DNA from: Pontibacillus salipaludis
Lineage (GTDB): Bacteria; Bacillota; Bacilli; Bacillales; BH030062
Direction of reading: 5' to 3'
NCBI RefSeq assembly: GCF_014642405.1
Contig: NZ_BMIN01000001.1
Coordinates: 124,001 to 188,000 of the forward strand
Length of the DNA stretch: 64,000 nucleotides
Part shown: positions 17,545-26,825 of the stretch, piece after piece
Position numbering within the stretch: the first letter of the stretch is position 1
Layout of the letters: each line of letters begins with the position of its first letter
Translations under genes and position numbers: made by a program
The notes under the pieces: model-generated
Database searches by the model: none
What the model saw: only the letters and a program-made list of their open reading frames with translations
Told to the model about the DNA's origin: nothing

Positions 17545-19848
17545 ATGACGATTGATACTGAACAACTCGAAAATATACAAGAATGGACTACACTAAGCGC
17601 ACATCCTCCTCTAAATGAAACGGAAGCGTTACGACTCATTAATGATTATGAGCAAGGAACTACTCACATAGATGCTTTACTTGTTAGTCGGTTATATAGT
17701 CTCATTGCTTATTATCGATTAAATCGCACGATTAGCAATCGGGACCAAATAGCGGAAGAATTTATCTTAAGAGCGAAGAACTTAGCTGAAAACGATTCTG
17801 TTGTGGTTGAGCTTCAGGAACTAATTAACGTACAATCTCATCTTCAAATGTTGAAAGGCCAAACGTATAAAAATTTGGCCGTGCATGAAACAGATCACCA
17901 ATCAGTTAAGCGAAAAAAGTTACAACAGATCTTAGGGATCGTAGAACCACTAGAAGAAAATTGGTCCAACCAATTTGTTTATTCAAAAGATAGTAAAAGG
18001 ACTCGATTTCAAACCCTATTTGAAAAGGGCCAACGATTATTTGATGAGTTAATACAAGAGACAGAACCTCACAAACGTAACGAAACAAATGGATTTAACC
18101 ACGTATCAACGGTACGTATCAACCAATTATTAAGAGAGTTGGACCAATTGACCGTTGATCTTGAAGAATTATTACCCGGAGGTGTGGATCAACACCAGGG
18201 GAAAGATCCTTTGAAACAGTTGGATGAAATGGTCGGACTAACAGAAGTGAAAGCGTACATCCATCGCTATTATCACTATTTAAAATACCAGCAGTACCGT
18301 AAGGATATTGGTTTTCAAATGGTCGATGAACCAGAACTGCATATGATTATTACTGGAAATCCTGGTACAGGTAAAACCACAATTGCAAGGTTACTGGCCA
18401 ATATTTATTATGATCTTGGTTTACTTGAGACAAGAGAAGTTATTGAAGTCAATCGTTCTCATTTAGTGGGCTCTTATGTGGGGCAAACTGAAGAGAATAC
18501 GATGAATTATGTACAGCAAGCCATCGGGGGTATCCTTTTCATAGATGAAGCCTATAGTTTGCAAAGGGAAGGTCAAACCGGTAATGACTATGGTCAAGCT
18601 GTAATCGATACACTTGTATCTGCTATGACTAGTAAGGAATATGGGGATAAATTTGCAGTTATTTTGGCTGGTTATCCCGATGAGATGCGACAGTTTTTAT
18701 GGGGGAATCCAGGCCTTAGAAGTCGATTCCCTGAACAAAATCATGTTCATCTTCCCAATTATTCGATCCCTGAATTAATTGAAATTGGTGAACAAACAGC
18801 TCTTGGAAACGATTATTTCTTTACCGAAAAAGCCGTTTTAAGCCTTGAACGCTCTATTGATAAACAACAAGTAGATGATACTTTTGGCAATGCGCGTGCT
18901 GTTCGAAATATAGTTCTTCAGACCATTTTTCAAAAAGGGGCAAGTGAATCAGATCAAGCACATCATGAATCTAAGCTTGACCTAATGCGAATAGAGGAAA
19001 AAGACTTTAATTCCCCTTCAGATAGTCAAGACGACTCAAAATCACCTATGGAACGGTTAGATCAATTGATTGGTTTGAAGCCTGTTAAAGATGAGGTGAA
19101 AAAGCTTTCTTCTTTTGTTAGGTTGCAAGGAAAGCGAGAAGAAAAAGGTCTTCCATCTGTGCCAATTCAATTACATGCTGTTTTTTCAGGGAATCCAGGA
19201 ACAGGAAAAACAACCGTTGCCCATATTTACGCAGACATTTTGAAAGAATGTGGACTCCTAAAAAGGGGACATGTGATCGTAGCTTCAAGAAGTGACCTTG
19301 TAGCCGGATACGTGGGACAGACCTCCATTAAGACAAAGAAGAAAATTCGAGAGGCGCTAGGTGGAGTCCTTTTTATTGATGAAGCATACTCACTTTTCCA
19401 ATCTGGATCAAATGATTTTGGGAAAGAGGCAGTAGATACTCTTGTTGATGAAATGACAAAGCACAATGAAAATTTAGTAGTGATATTAGCTGGGTATAAA
19501 AATGAAATGAGATCACTTATTCAAAGTAACCCTGGATTATCTTCAAGGTTCAAGAAGTTTCTTCACTTTCCGGACTATGATGCAAAAGAACTTGTTGAGA
19601 TGACGAAATACCAGGCAAGCTTGTATCAATATGAGTTGGAAGAAGAAGGTGTAATTTATTTAGAGGATGTTTACACAACCAACGTAATTGATGGTAACGG
19701 TCGCTATGTTAAAAACCTAATCGATGAAGCGATTCAATATCAAGCGCTAAGAATTGATGAACAAGATGGTGAAGGTCAATATGATGTCTTGTCAAGAGAA
19801 GACCTAGAGCTTGCATGGAGTGCTGTTAAAGGGAGAGAAGTAGGATGA
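17545..19848 (+). CDS. Tandem AAA+ ATPase of the CbbX/SpoVK family
   Basis: 767 residues. A helical N-terminal region (about 1-200) is followed by two AAA+ modules. Module 1 has Walker A GNPGTGKT (271-278), Walker B GGILFIDEAYS and an arginine finger region GLRSRFPE. Module 2 has a second GNPGTGKT (about 549-556), GGVLFIDEAYS and GLSSRFKK. SpoVK and CbbX proteins usually have one such module; the tandem form suggests a stacked-ring remodelling ATPase. The stop overlaps yneP (ATGA), so the two are translated together. B. subtilis lacks it at this location. Client unknown; spore or envelope function is an inference. Confidence 0.88.
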   Translation: MTIDTEQLENIQEWTTLSAHPPLNETEALRLINDYEQGTTHIDALLVSRLYSLIAYYRLNRTISNRDQIAEEFILRAKNLAENDSVVVELQELINVQSHLQMLKGQTYKNLAVHETDHQSVKRKKLQQILGIVEPLEENWSNQFVYSKDSKRTRFQTLFEKGQRLFDELIQETEPHKRNETNGFNHVSTVRINQLLRELDQLTVDLEELLPGGVDQHQGKDPLKQLDEMVGLTEVKAYIHRYYHYLKYQQYRKDIGFQMVDEPELHMIITGNPGTGKTTIARLLANIYYDLGLLETREVIEVNRSHLVGSYVGQTEENTMNYVQQAIGGILFIDEAYSLQREGQTGNDYGQAVIDTLVSAMTSKEYGDKFAVILAGYPDEMRQFLWGNPGLRSRFPEQNHVHLPNYSIPELIEIGEQTALGNDYFFTEKAVLSLERSIDKQQVDDTFGNARAVRNIVLQTIFQKGASESDQAHHESKLDLMRIEEKDFNSPSDSQDDSKSPMERLDQLIGLKPVKDEVKKLSSFVRLQGKREEKGLPSVPIQLHAVFSGNPGTGKTTVAHIYADILKECGLLKRGHVIVASRSDLVAGYVGQTSIKTKKKIREALGGVLFIDEAYSLFQSGSNDFGKEAVDTLVDEMTKHNENLVVILAGYKNEMRSLIQSNPGLSSRFKKFLHFPDYDAKELVEMTKYQASLYQYELEEEGVIYLEDVYTTNVIDGNGRYVKNLIDEAIQYQALRIDEQDGEGQYDVLSREDLELAWSAVKGREVG

Positions 19849-20264
19849 TTACGACAACTGAAGTAAAAGTACGGTATCAGGAAACAGACCAGATGGGAGT
19901 CGTTTATCATGCGAACTACCTGGTTTGGTTTGAACTTGGACGAACAGCTTTTATAGAAGGGTTAGGATTTCAATACCACGAAATGGAGAGTAGTGGGATT
20001 GTTTCTCCTGTGGTGGATGCGAATATACAATTTAAAACACCGCTTCGTTACGGACAAACGGCAAAGGTTAAGACATGGTTAGAATATTATGATGGAATTC
20101 GGGTCACCTATGGATATGAAATTCAAACCCCAGAGGGTGAAGTTGCTGTAACGGGGACGACCAAACACGTTTGTGTCAAGAAAGATAGCTTTAAACCTGT
20201 TTCTATAAGACGAGTTTTTCCTGACTGGCACGAAGCTTACATGGAAGCTAAAGGGGAATCTTAA
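19845..20264 (+). CDS. yneP: Acyl-CoA thioesterase of the 4HBT family, YneP
   Basis: 139 residues with a single hotdog fold. The motif YQETDQMGVVYHANYLVWFELGR (about 11-33) contains the Asp typical of the 4-hydroxybenzoyl-CoA thioesterase family, which hydrolyses acyl-CoA. Length is standard. Start ATG overlaps the stop of the AAA+ gene. Followed one base later by yneQ. Natural substrate unknown. Confidence 0.93.
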   Translation: MITTTEVKVRYQETDQMGVVYHANYLVWFELGRTAFIEGLGFQYHEMESSGIVSPVVDANIQFKTPLRYGQTAKVKTWLEYYDGIRVTYGYEIQTPEGEVAVTGTTKHVCVKKDSFKPVSIRRVFPDWHEAYMEAKGES

Positions 20265-20265
20265 C

Positions 20266-20565
20266 GTGGCTTTCGGAATAAAGCGTCAAGAAGTGAATGA
20301 GTGGAAGCGGCGAGTTAAGTTAGGGGAAATCGCTTTTCTAACTCACTTTTGGATAGATGATCGCTTTCCGGATGTGAAGACAGTTACAAAAGTGGGGTGC
20401 ATGGACCTTCATAAATTAACAGAATGGGGAAAGCAATACGGATTGAAGCCTCATTGGATTCATAATGACCCCCGTTTTCCTCATTTTGATTTAATGGGAG
20501 AAACACAAAAAAAGATTCTAAAAAAAGAAGGCCTTCACGACCATATAGAACGATTTAACTTATAG
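20266..20565 (+). CDS. yneQ: Conserved protein YneQ
   Basis: 99 residues, GTG start at 20266, one base after the yneP stop, with AAAGGGGAATC as ribosome site. Sequence follows YneQ closely (GIKRQEVNEWKRRVKLGEIAFLTHFW ... RFPHFDLMGETQKKILKKEG). Soluble, mixed-charge, no catalytic motif known. Function unknown. Confidence 0.92.
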   Translation: MAFGIKRQEVNEWKRRVKLGEIAFLTHFWIDDRFPDVKTVTKVGCMDLHKLTEWGKQYGLKPHWIHNDPRFPHFDLMGETQKKILKKEGLHDHIERFNL

Positions 20566-20610
20566 TAAGACTTGAAAAAGCATTAACCATTAGTAACAGA
20601 GCCAAAAGGA

Positions 20611-20651
20611 AAAAGGTGCCATGATGGATGTCCATCATGGCACCTTTTTTT
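20611..20651. terminator. Bidirectional terminator between yneQ and yneR
   Basis: AAAAGGTGCCATGATGGA pairs with its complement across a tiny loop, with A and T runs on both sides. Confidence 0.85.
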
Positions 20652-20955
20652 ATGATTCATTTTCGGATTCGTAGTAATCGAAATCTGGTTCTTGTGTATC
20701 TGGGTCATATTTGACGGTTACATTGTAATGATCAAAATACCAAGCGTCTTCTTGTTCTACATAAAAGCGTATCCCTTGTTGCTGGTCTTCAGCAATAGGT
20801 TCAGCAGGGCTGTCTGGACGAACCCCAAGAGACATACCAGGCTGAAGCCCCCCTACACCACCGTATCGAACAAAAAAGCGTAAGGAATCGTTATCTTCTA
20901 GTTCTAATTCATTCTTGTACCATTGTGCTGCTTCTTCTTGTACTTTTAATATCAT
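20650..20955 (-). CDS. yneR: HesB-like protein YneR
   Basis: 101 residues with the iron-sulfur biosynthesis (HesB/IscA) fold pattern, including RFFVRYGGVGGLQPGMSLGV and an acidic C-terminus. The cysteines used by IscA/SufA to carry iron-sulfur clusters are absent, as in YneR of B. subtilis. A cluster carrier role is therefore unlikely; function unknown. Convergent with yneQ. Confidence 0.92.
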   Translation of the reverse strand: MILKVQEEAAQWYKNELELEDNDSLRFFVRYGGVGGLQPGMSLGVRPDSPAEPIAEDQQQGIRFYVEQEDAWYFDHYNVTVKYDPDTQEPDFDYYESENES

Positions 20956-21074
20956 TTTTTCAACTCCTTGCAGGTATTGGCTTGATATCCATCGTAATAC
21001 AATAAAGGTTGGGATTCAAATAAACGGTACTAGGAATAGTTTTATAGGAGAGAAAATGAGACGAAGCTGAGATA

Positions 21075-21112
21075 AAAATAGCCAAGTGTCCTAGGACACT
21101 TGGCTATTTTTT
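21075..21112. terminator. yidD terminator overlapping its stop codon
   Basis: A near-perfect palindrome, AAATAGCCAAGTGTCC and complement, bounded by A and T runs. The yidD stop lies inside the right arm. Confidence 0.8.
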
Positions 21113-21343
21113 ACGTTTCTTTTCTGGCACATAATCAAATCCACCAGGATGAAAGGGATGGCATTTAACAATTCTTTTGATTGTTAACCATCCACCTCTA
21201 AGGGCTCCAAATCTTGAAATAGCTTCAATCCCGTATTGAGAACAAGTAGGATAAAAGCGACATGTAGGAGCTGGTTTTAATGGGGAAATGGCTTTCTGGT
21301 AAAAGCGAATAATCCATAAAAATATGGTTTTCATGCTATTCAT
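21104..21343 (-). CDS. yidD: Membrane protein insertion efficiency factor YidD
   Basis: 79 residues with the family signature: [28 protein letters not shown], then [18 protein letters not shown]. YidD is a small membrane-associated protein that helps YidC-dependent insertion. It follows folE2 by 11 bases on the minus strand, so both probably share a transcript. In many genomes yidD lies near rnpA; this is a separate placement. Confidence 0.95.
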   Translation of the reverse strand: MNSMKTIFLWIIRFYQKAISPLKPAPTCRFYPTCSQYGIEAISRFGALRGGWLTIKRIVKCHPFHPGGFDYVPEKKRKK

Positions 21344-21354
21344 CCTTATAAACG

Positions 21355-22281
21355 CTATTCTTCAGTTTTATCATACGTTACTTCTGCAATGGCATCGTGA
21401 AGATGAATGGACTCTTCATTTCGGCAGGCTACATAAAAACGTTCCACAAAAGGAAGTTCATAGAGATCAGCAGCAACTAATCGAACAATGTCTTCGACGA
21501 AACGCGGATTTTCATAAGCTTGTTCGGTAACAGCTTTTTCATCTGGCCGCTTAAGTACAGGATGGATACGGGCTGATGCATTTGACTCGGCAGCTTCTAG
21601 CAAGGCTTCTTTCCAGTCCATGTCATTTTCATCAAAATCTTCGGTTAAACGAACAGACATCGTTACATTCCCGCGTTGATTATGGGCGGAATACTCACTA
21701 ATTTCTTTAGAACATGGGCAGAGAGTTGTGATTTTCCCAGTTAGGGATACTTCCACATCAAAGCCGGTGTGCTGATGATAAGACACTTTCATCGTAGCGT
21801 CCGCATGGTTCATGCCTGCTAAATCAGAGAATGGACCTCTTCTTTCGAAAAACCATGGGTAAGTGACTTCCACTTCAGCATCTTCTTGTTTTAAGCGGTC
21901 AGCTAATTCTTTCGTGAATTTTTTTAAAGTCGTGATATCAACAGCGAAGCCATCATTATGATAGCGCTCAAGCTGTTCAGTAAAGCGACTCATGTTGGTT
22001 CCTTTGCTTCCTTTTCCAATGCTTGAAGCAAAGCGGAAGGTCCCGATCGTGGTTTGCATTTCTGGTTTTTTTGAACTATATATTCTGATTGGGTGTTTAA
22101 CATTAGAGATGCCTACAGCATCAAGATCAAATAAGAAATCTTCACGAGAATTTTGAAGGTCTGCCATTTCATCTTTCTCTATGGGTTTCGTGCGTGGACC
22201 TGGGTCCACAGAACCAAATAATTTATGACGATCTTCTTTAGAAGGTAGCTGTTTTTTTGTGTTTATATTTGTCTGGTTCAT
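21355..22281 (-). CDS. folE2: GTP cyclohydrolase FolE2 (type IB)
   Basis: 308 residues. FolE2 opens GTP to 7,8-dihydroneopterin triphosphate, the first step of folate synthesis, using a zinc-independent site. Visible: N-terminal [18 protein letters not shown], the catalytic-Cys segment [22 protein letters not shown], and the C-terminal [11 protein letters not shown]. The ATG follows GAAAGGAGTCACTGCT. B. subtilis uses this isozyme under zinc limitation through Zur; I could not find a clear Zur box in 22282-22571. Confidence 0.95.
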   Translation of the reverse strand: MNQTNINTKKQLPSKEDRHKLFGSVDPGPRTKPIEKDEMADLQNSREDFLFDLDAVGISNVKHPIRIYSSKKPEMQTTIGTFRFASSIGKGSKGTNMSRFTEQLERYHNDGFAVDITTLKKFTKELADRLKQEDAEVEVTYPWFFERRGPFSDLAGMNHADATMKVSYHQHTGFDVEVSLTGKITTLCPCSKEISEYSAHNQRGNVTMSVRLTEDFDENDMDWKEALLEAAESNASARIHPVLKRPDEKAVTEQAYENPRFVEDIVRLVAADLYELPFVERFYVACRNEESIHLHDAIAEVTYDKTEE

Positions 22282-22571
22282 AGCAGTGACTCCTTTCAGC
22301 TTCTAGAATAAGCTATTCAAAGTATACAAGAAACGAATTCATAAGTTCAATTTTTATACTCATCAAATGTGTTTGATATCAGCATTGAAACGTTCTATTT
22401 ATACTCTTCACATATGAATTCTATTTTACTACAAAAGGGACCGGGTTGGGAAATAAGGAATGCGTTTTCTAAAATCTAAAAATTTAAAATATGCTCCTAC
22501 CTGTTGGCAATCTGAATAAAATTACATAAAATAGATTCGCAATAAGAATTGACCGAAAGAAGGTGGCATAT

Positions 22572-22760
22572 ATGAAAGGCACTGCTGTATTACAAACTCA
22601 AAACGAAAAAGTTATTGTACTTGAAGATATAAATAAAGAAACTTATGACCATTGGAAAGCACAAGGTGGATATGAGAAAGCATGCATCAAAACAGGTGAT
22701 GTTGAACATGTGTTTCCTGTTCAGTTTACAAGTGATGTAGATTGGGCATTTGGTTACTAA
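22572..22760 (+). CDS. Small hypothetical protein
   Basis: 62 residues from ATG 22572, chosen because AGAAGGTGG lies six to nine bases upstream; a GTG at 22563 would overlap that site. Begins MKGTAVLQTQNEKVIVLEDI, probably a small mixed beta protein. No motif recognised. It ends one base before a 44-bp palindrome that acts as terminator. Divergent from folE2. Confidence 0.7.
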   Translation: MKGTAVLQTQNEKVIVLEDINKETYDHWKAQGGYEKACIKTGDVEHVFPVQFTSDVDWAFGY

Positions 22761-22803
22761 ACGATAAAACGGGCGCTTCTATAGAAGCGCCCGTTTTATC
22801 GTT
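22760..22803. terminator. Perfect 44-bp palindromic terminator
   Basis: Two 20-base arms (AACGATAAAACGGGCGCTTC and complement) enclose a TATA loop. It starts at the last base of the preceding stop codon. Confidence 0.75.
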
Positions 22804-22922
22804 CTACCTACGTTTCATGATGGGAACTTTTTTAAGAAGAGGTAGCTTAATGGATAGAGGGAACGTACTTATACTTTTTTATTCTACAGACTTTCATTTC
22901 ATTATTTAAGTTTTCTTAAAAT

Positions 22923-22941
22923 ACTTAGTAGCAACTCCGAA
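22923..22941 (+). repeat. Dispersed repeat copy 1
   Basis: ACTTAGTAGCAACTCCGAA, preceded by AT. Identical to copy 2; see also 34525 and 45376. Confidence 0.7.
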
Positions 22942-23141
22942 CGATGTTATAAAAAATGCCACATTCATTTATCTGATTGTTCATGTGGTCGCTTGGCCAG
23001 ATCATAAGGCACCTTATACTATCAAACATATAATGAAATCAAATGTGTCCATTGCTATGGGGAATACTTTGTTCGATAGAGGGAAGTTACCGAAAAATTT
23101 GAATGTCCTTCGAAAATGAACTGAATATATTTAATAATCAT

Positions 23142-23160
23142 ACTTAGTAGCAACTCCGAA
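23142..23160 (+). repeat. Dispersed repeat copy 2
   Basis: ACTTAGTAGCAACTCCGAA, preceded by AT and followed by CATGTAATAAAA. Confidence 0.7.
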
Positions 23161-23175
23161 CATGTAATAAAAAGA

Positions 23176-23201
23176 AAAAAAGACGCCTTTGGCGTCTTTT
23201 T
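23176..23201. terminator. plsY terminator
   Basis: AAAAAGACGCC and GGCGTCTTTTT flank TTT. It lies just downstream of plsY on the minus strand. Confidence 0.8.
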
Positions 23202-23224
23202 AATTAATAAATAGTATGATTTCA

Positions 23225-23806
23225 TTACATCCATTTAATTTTAGGTTCTGTTTTATCCATAATTCGCTTAATATTTGATCGATGACGATAGATGACGAAC
23301 GCGGTTAATATACTTGTGACAATAATGAGTCCAATGTGGCCAAGGATAATTGACATAATAACAGTAACAATTCCTGTAACCATTGAAGATAATGAAACGT
23401 ATTTACTAATCTTCAACATGATAAAGAATGTAAGCAACATGACTCCAAACAGTATTGGTTCTACTGCTAATATGACGCCACCGGATGTGGCTACCGCTTT
23501 ACCGCCTTTAAACTTAGCAAAAATAGGGTACATATGACCAATGACAGCGAAAATACCAATAATTAAAATGTTAACATCAGCAGCGAATATCCATGGAATG
23601 CGGGCTGCAATGGTTCCTTTTAGTATATCTGAGATGGTGACAATGAGTCCTGCTTTCTTGCCAAGCACTCGGAAGGTGTTCGTACCACCCAAGTTTCCGC
23701 TCCCATGTTCCCGGATGTCAATGTTATACCCTAACTTGCCTACGATTAGACCAGAGGGAATAGAACCAACTATATAGGCAATGATTGCAAACAAAACATA
23801 ACTCAT
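23225..23806 (-). CDS. plsY: Glycerol-3-phosphate acyltransferase PlsY
   Basis: 193 residues with five membrane helices. It transfers the acyl group from acyl-phosphate (made by PlsX) to glycerol-3-phosphate, starting phospholipid synthesis. Conserved loops are visible: [31 protein letters not shown] and [25 protein letters not shown] at 23806 follows AAAGGAGTTTTCAT. In B. subtilis it is directly next to yneT and parE; here 4.5 kb of added genes intervene. Confidence 0.97.
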   Translation of the reverse strand: MSYVLFAIIAYIVGSIPSGLIVGKLGYNIDIREHGSGNLGGTNTFRVLGKKAGLIVTISDILKGTIAARIPWIFAADVNILIIGIFAVIGHMYPIFAKFKGGKAVATSGGVILAVEPILFGVMLLTFFIMLKISKYVSLSSMVTGIVTVIMSIILGHIGLIIVTSILTAFVIYRHRSNIKRIMDKTEPKIKWM

Positions 23807-23949
23807 ATGAAAACTCCTTTATCTTTCGCTCCTAGCTTTATATATTTTATCAGAAACTAAGAGTAGAAAGAACAACTATTCTATTTTTATTGAAACTATT
23901 TTCATGGATCATTCCTTTCTATAATATAGAGGGAAGAGGAGGCAAGGCA

Positions 23950-25659
23950 ATGGCGTCGATTAATATGAACACTCAATCACAAAAAAGGATTTGGATTTTA
24001 GGGGGACTTGGGGTCCTTTTTCTATTATCATCTGCAGTTTTCTGGGTGTTATATCCATTTCCCTCAAATGAGTTGGCAAACTATTATAAAACAGAATATC
24101 CAATAGTATTTAATGGGAAGAAGTATGAAGGAGAAATACTCTTCGAAGATGGTGTGTATATATCATTTGATTTTATAAATGAAGAAATTGACAATGATCT
24201 GTTCTTTGATAAGCCATCAGATTCAATCATTTTAACAACACCCCAAAATGTCTATCAAATGCCTATTGGTTCAGAACAATACTATATGAATAATAAAACC
24301 ACAAAAGCATCATCACCGCCAATTAAGTCGGATGGAGAAAATGTTTATATCTCAGCAGATTGGTTGAAAGATATTTATCCTATTCATGTACACGATCATC
24401 AAGAAACGACTATTGTCTCGATCTACGAAGGAGATCAAATGTTGCAACAAGGTGTTGTAGAAGTAGAAGAAGAGGACTTACGCAGGGTTCGAACTGCACC
24501 AAGTTTGTCTTCATCTTATGTCCATGAATTAGAGATAGATGAGAAAGTAACTATAGAGAAAGAACAAAAGGACTTTTATTTTATTAGGACAAATGAAGGA
24601 ATAGGCGGTTATGTGAGAGCCTCCTCTCTTGCATTAACAGAATCTAAACAAATTGAAGTCAATGAAAAGAAGAAAAGTACGTTTGTTCCTTCTGTTGAAC
24701 TCCCAGTCCATGTTACTTGGGATCAATTAGCCACTAATGAGCCGTTGCCTTCTTTACCTGGCGTCCAGATTGTATCGCCTACATGGTTCAAGCTACAAAA
24801 TGGAGAAGGGGATATTAGAAATATTGCTTCAAAAAGTTATGTTCAAAATGCAAAGGAAAAAGGGTATTCAATTTGGGCCTTATTTTCAAATGGGTTTGAC
24901 CCTGATCTTACTGAAGAGGCTTTAGAAACTTATGATAAGCGAAAGTCTATGATAGACCAACTTCTATACTTTGCAGAGATTTATGGATTTGACGGTATTA
25001 ACCTTGATTTTGAAAATGTATATGAAAAAGATGGTAGAAATTATACACAATTTATTAGAGAACTTACTCCTCTAGCCCACCAAAAAGGACTCGTTGTTTC
25101 TGTTGATGTCTCATTTCAATCTGGAAGTGCTCAATGGTCTCGCTTTTATGAGAGAGAGGAATTAGCTGAAGCGGCTGATTTCATCATGGTCATGGCTTAT
25201 GATGAACATTGGGGGAGTTCACCAGTGGCAGGAAGCGTTAGTAGCTTGCCTTGGGTTAAGAGTAACCTTGAAAGAATACTCAAAAAGGTTCCTAAGGAAC
25301 AACTTATTCTTGGAGCTCCTCTCTATACACGTTTATGGAAAGAAGAAGTAATGAAAGATGGTTCTATAGAAACGAGCTCGGAATCTATGTCAATGGAAGA
25401 GGTTAAGGATTGGATGGAAGAAAGAAATTTACAACCTACTTATGACCCTGAGACTGGGCAAGATTACGTAGAATATCAGAGTGAGAATAACGTAACTTAT
25501 AAATTATGGCTTGAGAACAGTTCGTCTCTACGCAAACGAGTGAACTTAGTCCATCAGTATCAACTTGCAGGAATTGCTACTTGGAGTCAAACTTTCGCTA
25601 CAGAAGAAGCTTTTAAAACCATTAATCGCCAGTTAAATGAAGAAGAAGCAATTGAATAG
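23950..25659 (+). CDS. Membrane-anchored family 18 glycoside hydrolase with SH3 domain
   Basis: 569 residues from ATG 23950, supported by GAAGAGGAGG upstream; a TTG at 23890 is less likely. One membrane anchor (about 15-35) is followed by a copper-amine-oxidase-like N-terminal region and a bacterial SH3 domain (about 165-225). The GH18 barrel (about 250-560) carries the catalytic DGINLDFEN motif at 348-356. Spore and cell-wall GH18 proteins of bacilli act on N-acetylglucosamine links in peptidoglycan or chitin-like polymers. A wall-remodelling role is inferred. It stands alone after plsY, ending at a terminator. Confidence 0.87.
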   Translation: MASINMNTQSQKRIWILGGLGVLFLLSSAVFWVLYPFPSNELANYYKTEYPIVFNGKKYEGEILFEDGVYISFDFINEEIDNDLFFDKPSDSIILTTPQNVYQMPIGSEQYYMNNKTTKASSPPIKSDGENVYISADWLKDIYPIHVHDHQETTIVSIYEGDQMLQQGVVEVEEEDLRRVRTAPSLSSSYVHELEIDEKVTIEKEQKDFYFIRTNEGIGGYVRASSLALTESKQIEVNEKKKSTFVPSVELPVHVTWDQLATNEPLPSLPGVQIVSPTWFKLQNGEGDIRNIASKSYVQNAKEKGYSIWALFSNGFDPDLTEEALETYDKRKSMIDQLLYFAEIYGFDGINLDFENVYEKDGRNYTQFIRELTPLAHQKGLVVSVDVSFQSGSAQWSRFYEREELAEAADFIMVMAYDEHWGSSPVAGSVSSLPWVKSNLERILKKVPKEQLILGAPLYTRLWKEEVMKDGSIETSSESMSMEEVKDWMEERNLQPTYDPETGQDYVEYQSENNVTYKLWLENSSSLRKRVNLVHQYQLAGIATWSQTFATEEAFKTINRQLNEEEAIE

Positions 25660-25676
25660 AGTTAGAGCACATTAAG

Positions 25677-25709
25677 CAGGCAGGATCTTTAGCATTCCTG
25701 CCTGTTTTC
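25677..25709 (+). terminator. Terminator of the GH18 gene
   Basis: CAGGCAGGA and TCCTGCCTG pair across a short loop, followed by TTTT. Confidence 0.72.
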
Positions 25710-25769
25710 ATATATGATGGAAATACGTTTTTATGAAATAATAATTGGAAAAGATCAAGGGGGAGAAGA

Positions 25770-26825
25770 ATGATTGAATTTGAGAAGGTTCAAAAGAAAT
25801 TCCCAGATGGTACAGAAGCTGTAAAACAGATTTCTTTCCGCGTCGAAAAAGGGGAATTCCTGACCTTAATCGGGCCAAGTGGGTGTGGGAAAACGACATC
25901 TATGAAGATGATTAATCGTCTAATTGAACCAACATCGGGGCTCATTAAAATAAATGATAAAGATATAAAAGAATATAATATTCACGAATTAAGGTGGAAT
26001 ATTGGCTACGTATTACAAGAGATTGCTCTGTTCCCACATATGACTATTGAGGAGAACATAGCAGTTGTCCCGGAAATGAAGAAATGGAAAAAGAAAGATT
26101 TAGAAAAACGCACTGACGAATTAATGGAAATGGTTGGTTTAGACCCGAATACATATAAATCCAGAAAGCCAAGCGAGTTGTCAGGAGGTCAACAGCAAAG
26201 AGTCGGTGTAATTAGAGCTCTTGCTGCAGACCCAGATATTATCTTAATGGATGAGCCTTTCAGTGCTCTTGATCCGATCAGCCGTGAACAACTTCAGTCA
26301 GACATCCAAAAACTTCAACAAGAAATTCAAAAAACCATCGTTTTCGTTACACATGATATTGATGAAGCACTAGCTTTAGGGGATAGAGTTTGCTTAATGA
26401 ATGAAGGAGAAGTCGTCCAAATTTCAACTCCACAAGAGCTCATATTAAACCCTCAAACGGATTTTGTAAGAAACTTCGTAGGAGAACGAAAGTCACCTTG
26501 GCAAACAGCCGTTGATGTAATGGTAGACACGACGAAGAAACACATCGTTCAAGAAGGCACCTCCTATCCTGAGGTTGGCACTTATATCATTGAAGGAGAA
26601 AACCAAAAATACATCGGTGCTGTTCAAAACGGGGAAGCCATCGACCTCCCACCTATACAAAATGATTTGCATTTACGCCGAGCTACAACAGTCTTTGATG
26701 AGTATGAAACTAGTATTCTCCCTGTTGTAAAAAACAATATATTGGTAGGTACCCTCTCTTATCGTGATATCGTCCATTACCTTCAAAGACAGACGAAGCT
26801 AGAAAACGGGGTGATCCATCAATGA
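25770..26825 (+). CDS. opuFA: Compatible-solute ABC importer ATPase (OpuFA/OpuCA type)
   Basis: 351 residues. ABC ATPase with Walker A GPSGCGKTTSMKM, Q-loop YVLQEIALFPHM, signature ELSGGQQQRVGVIRAL and Walker B IILMDEPFSAL. A degenerate CBS-domain pair follows (about 250-345), as in OpuCA-type subunits where it senses ionic strength. Start follows AAGGGGGAGAAG. It overlaps the fused permease/binding protein by four bases. Together they form a two-component importer for glycine betaine or related osmolytes, fitting a salt-exposed organism. Confidence 0.93.
   Translation: MIEFEKVQKKFPDGTEAVKQISFRVEKGEFLTLIGPSGCGKTTSMKMINRLIEPTSGLIKINDKDIKEYNIHELRWNIGYVLQEIALFPHMTIEENIAVVPEMKKWKKKDLEKRTDELMEMVGLDPNTYKSRKPSELSGGQQQRVGVIRALAADPDIILMDEPFSALDPISREQLQSDIQKLQQEIQKTIVFVTHDIDEALALGDRVCLMNEGEVVQISTPQELILNPQTDFVRNFVGERKSPWQTAVDVMVDTTKKHIVQEGTSYPEVGTYIIEGENQKYIGAVQNGEAIDLPPIQNDLHLRRATTVFDEYETSILPVVKNNILVGTLSYRDIVHYLQRQTKLENGVIHQ

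Larger units (their letters stand above)
22804..23175. other. Intergenic stretch with two copies of a dispersed repeat, no gene
   Basis: No convincing coding frame on either strand. Copies of ACTTAGTAGCAACTCCGAA lie at 22923-22941 and 23142-23160 in the same direction, 219 bases apart. The enclosed DNA may be the remains of an inserted element; nothing in it is recognisable. Confidence 0.5.

Noticed and set aside
22282-22571. Zur operator or riboswitch upstream of folE2
   Set aside because: Searched for a Zur-type palindrome and leader hairpins; nothing convincing in the 290 bases.
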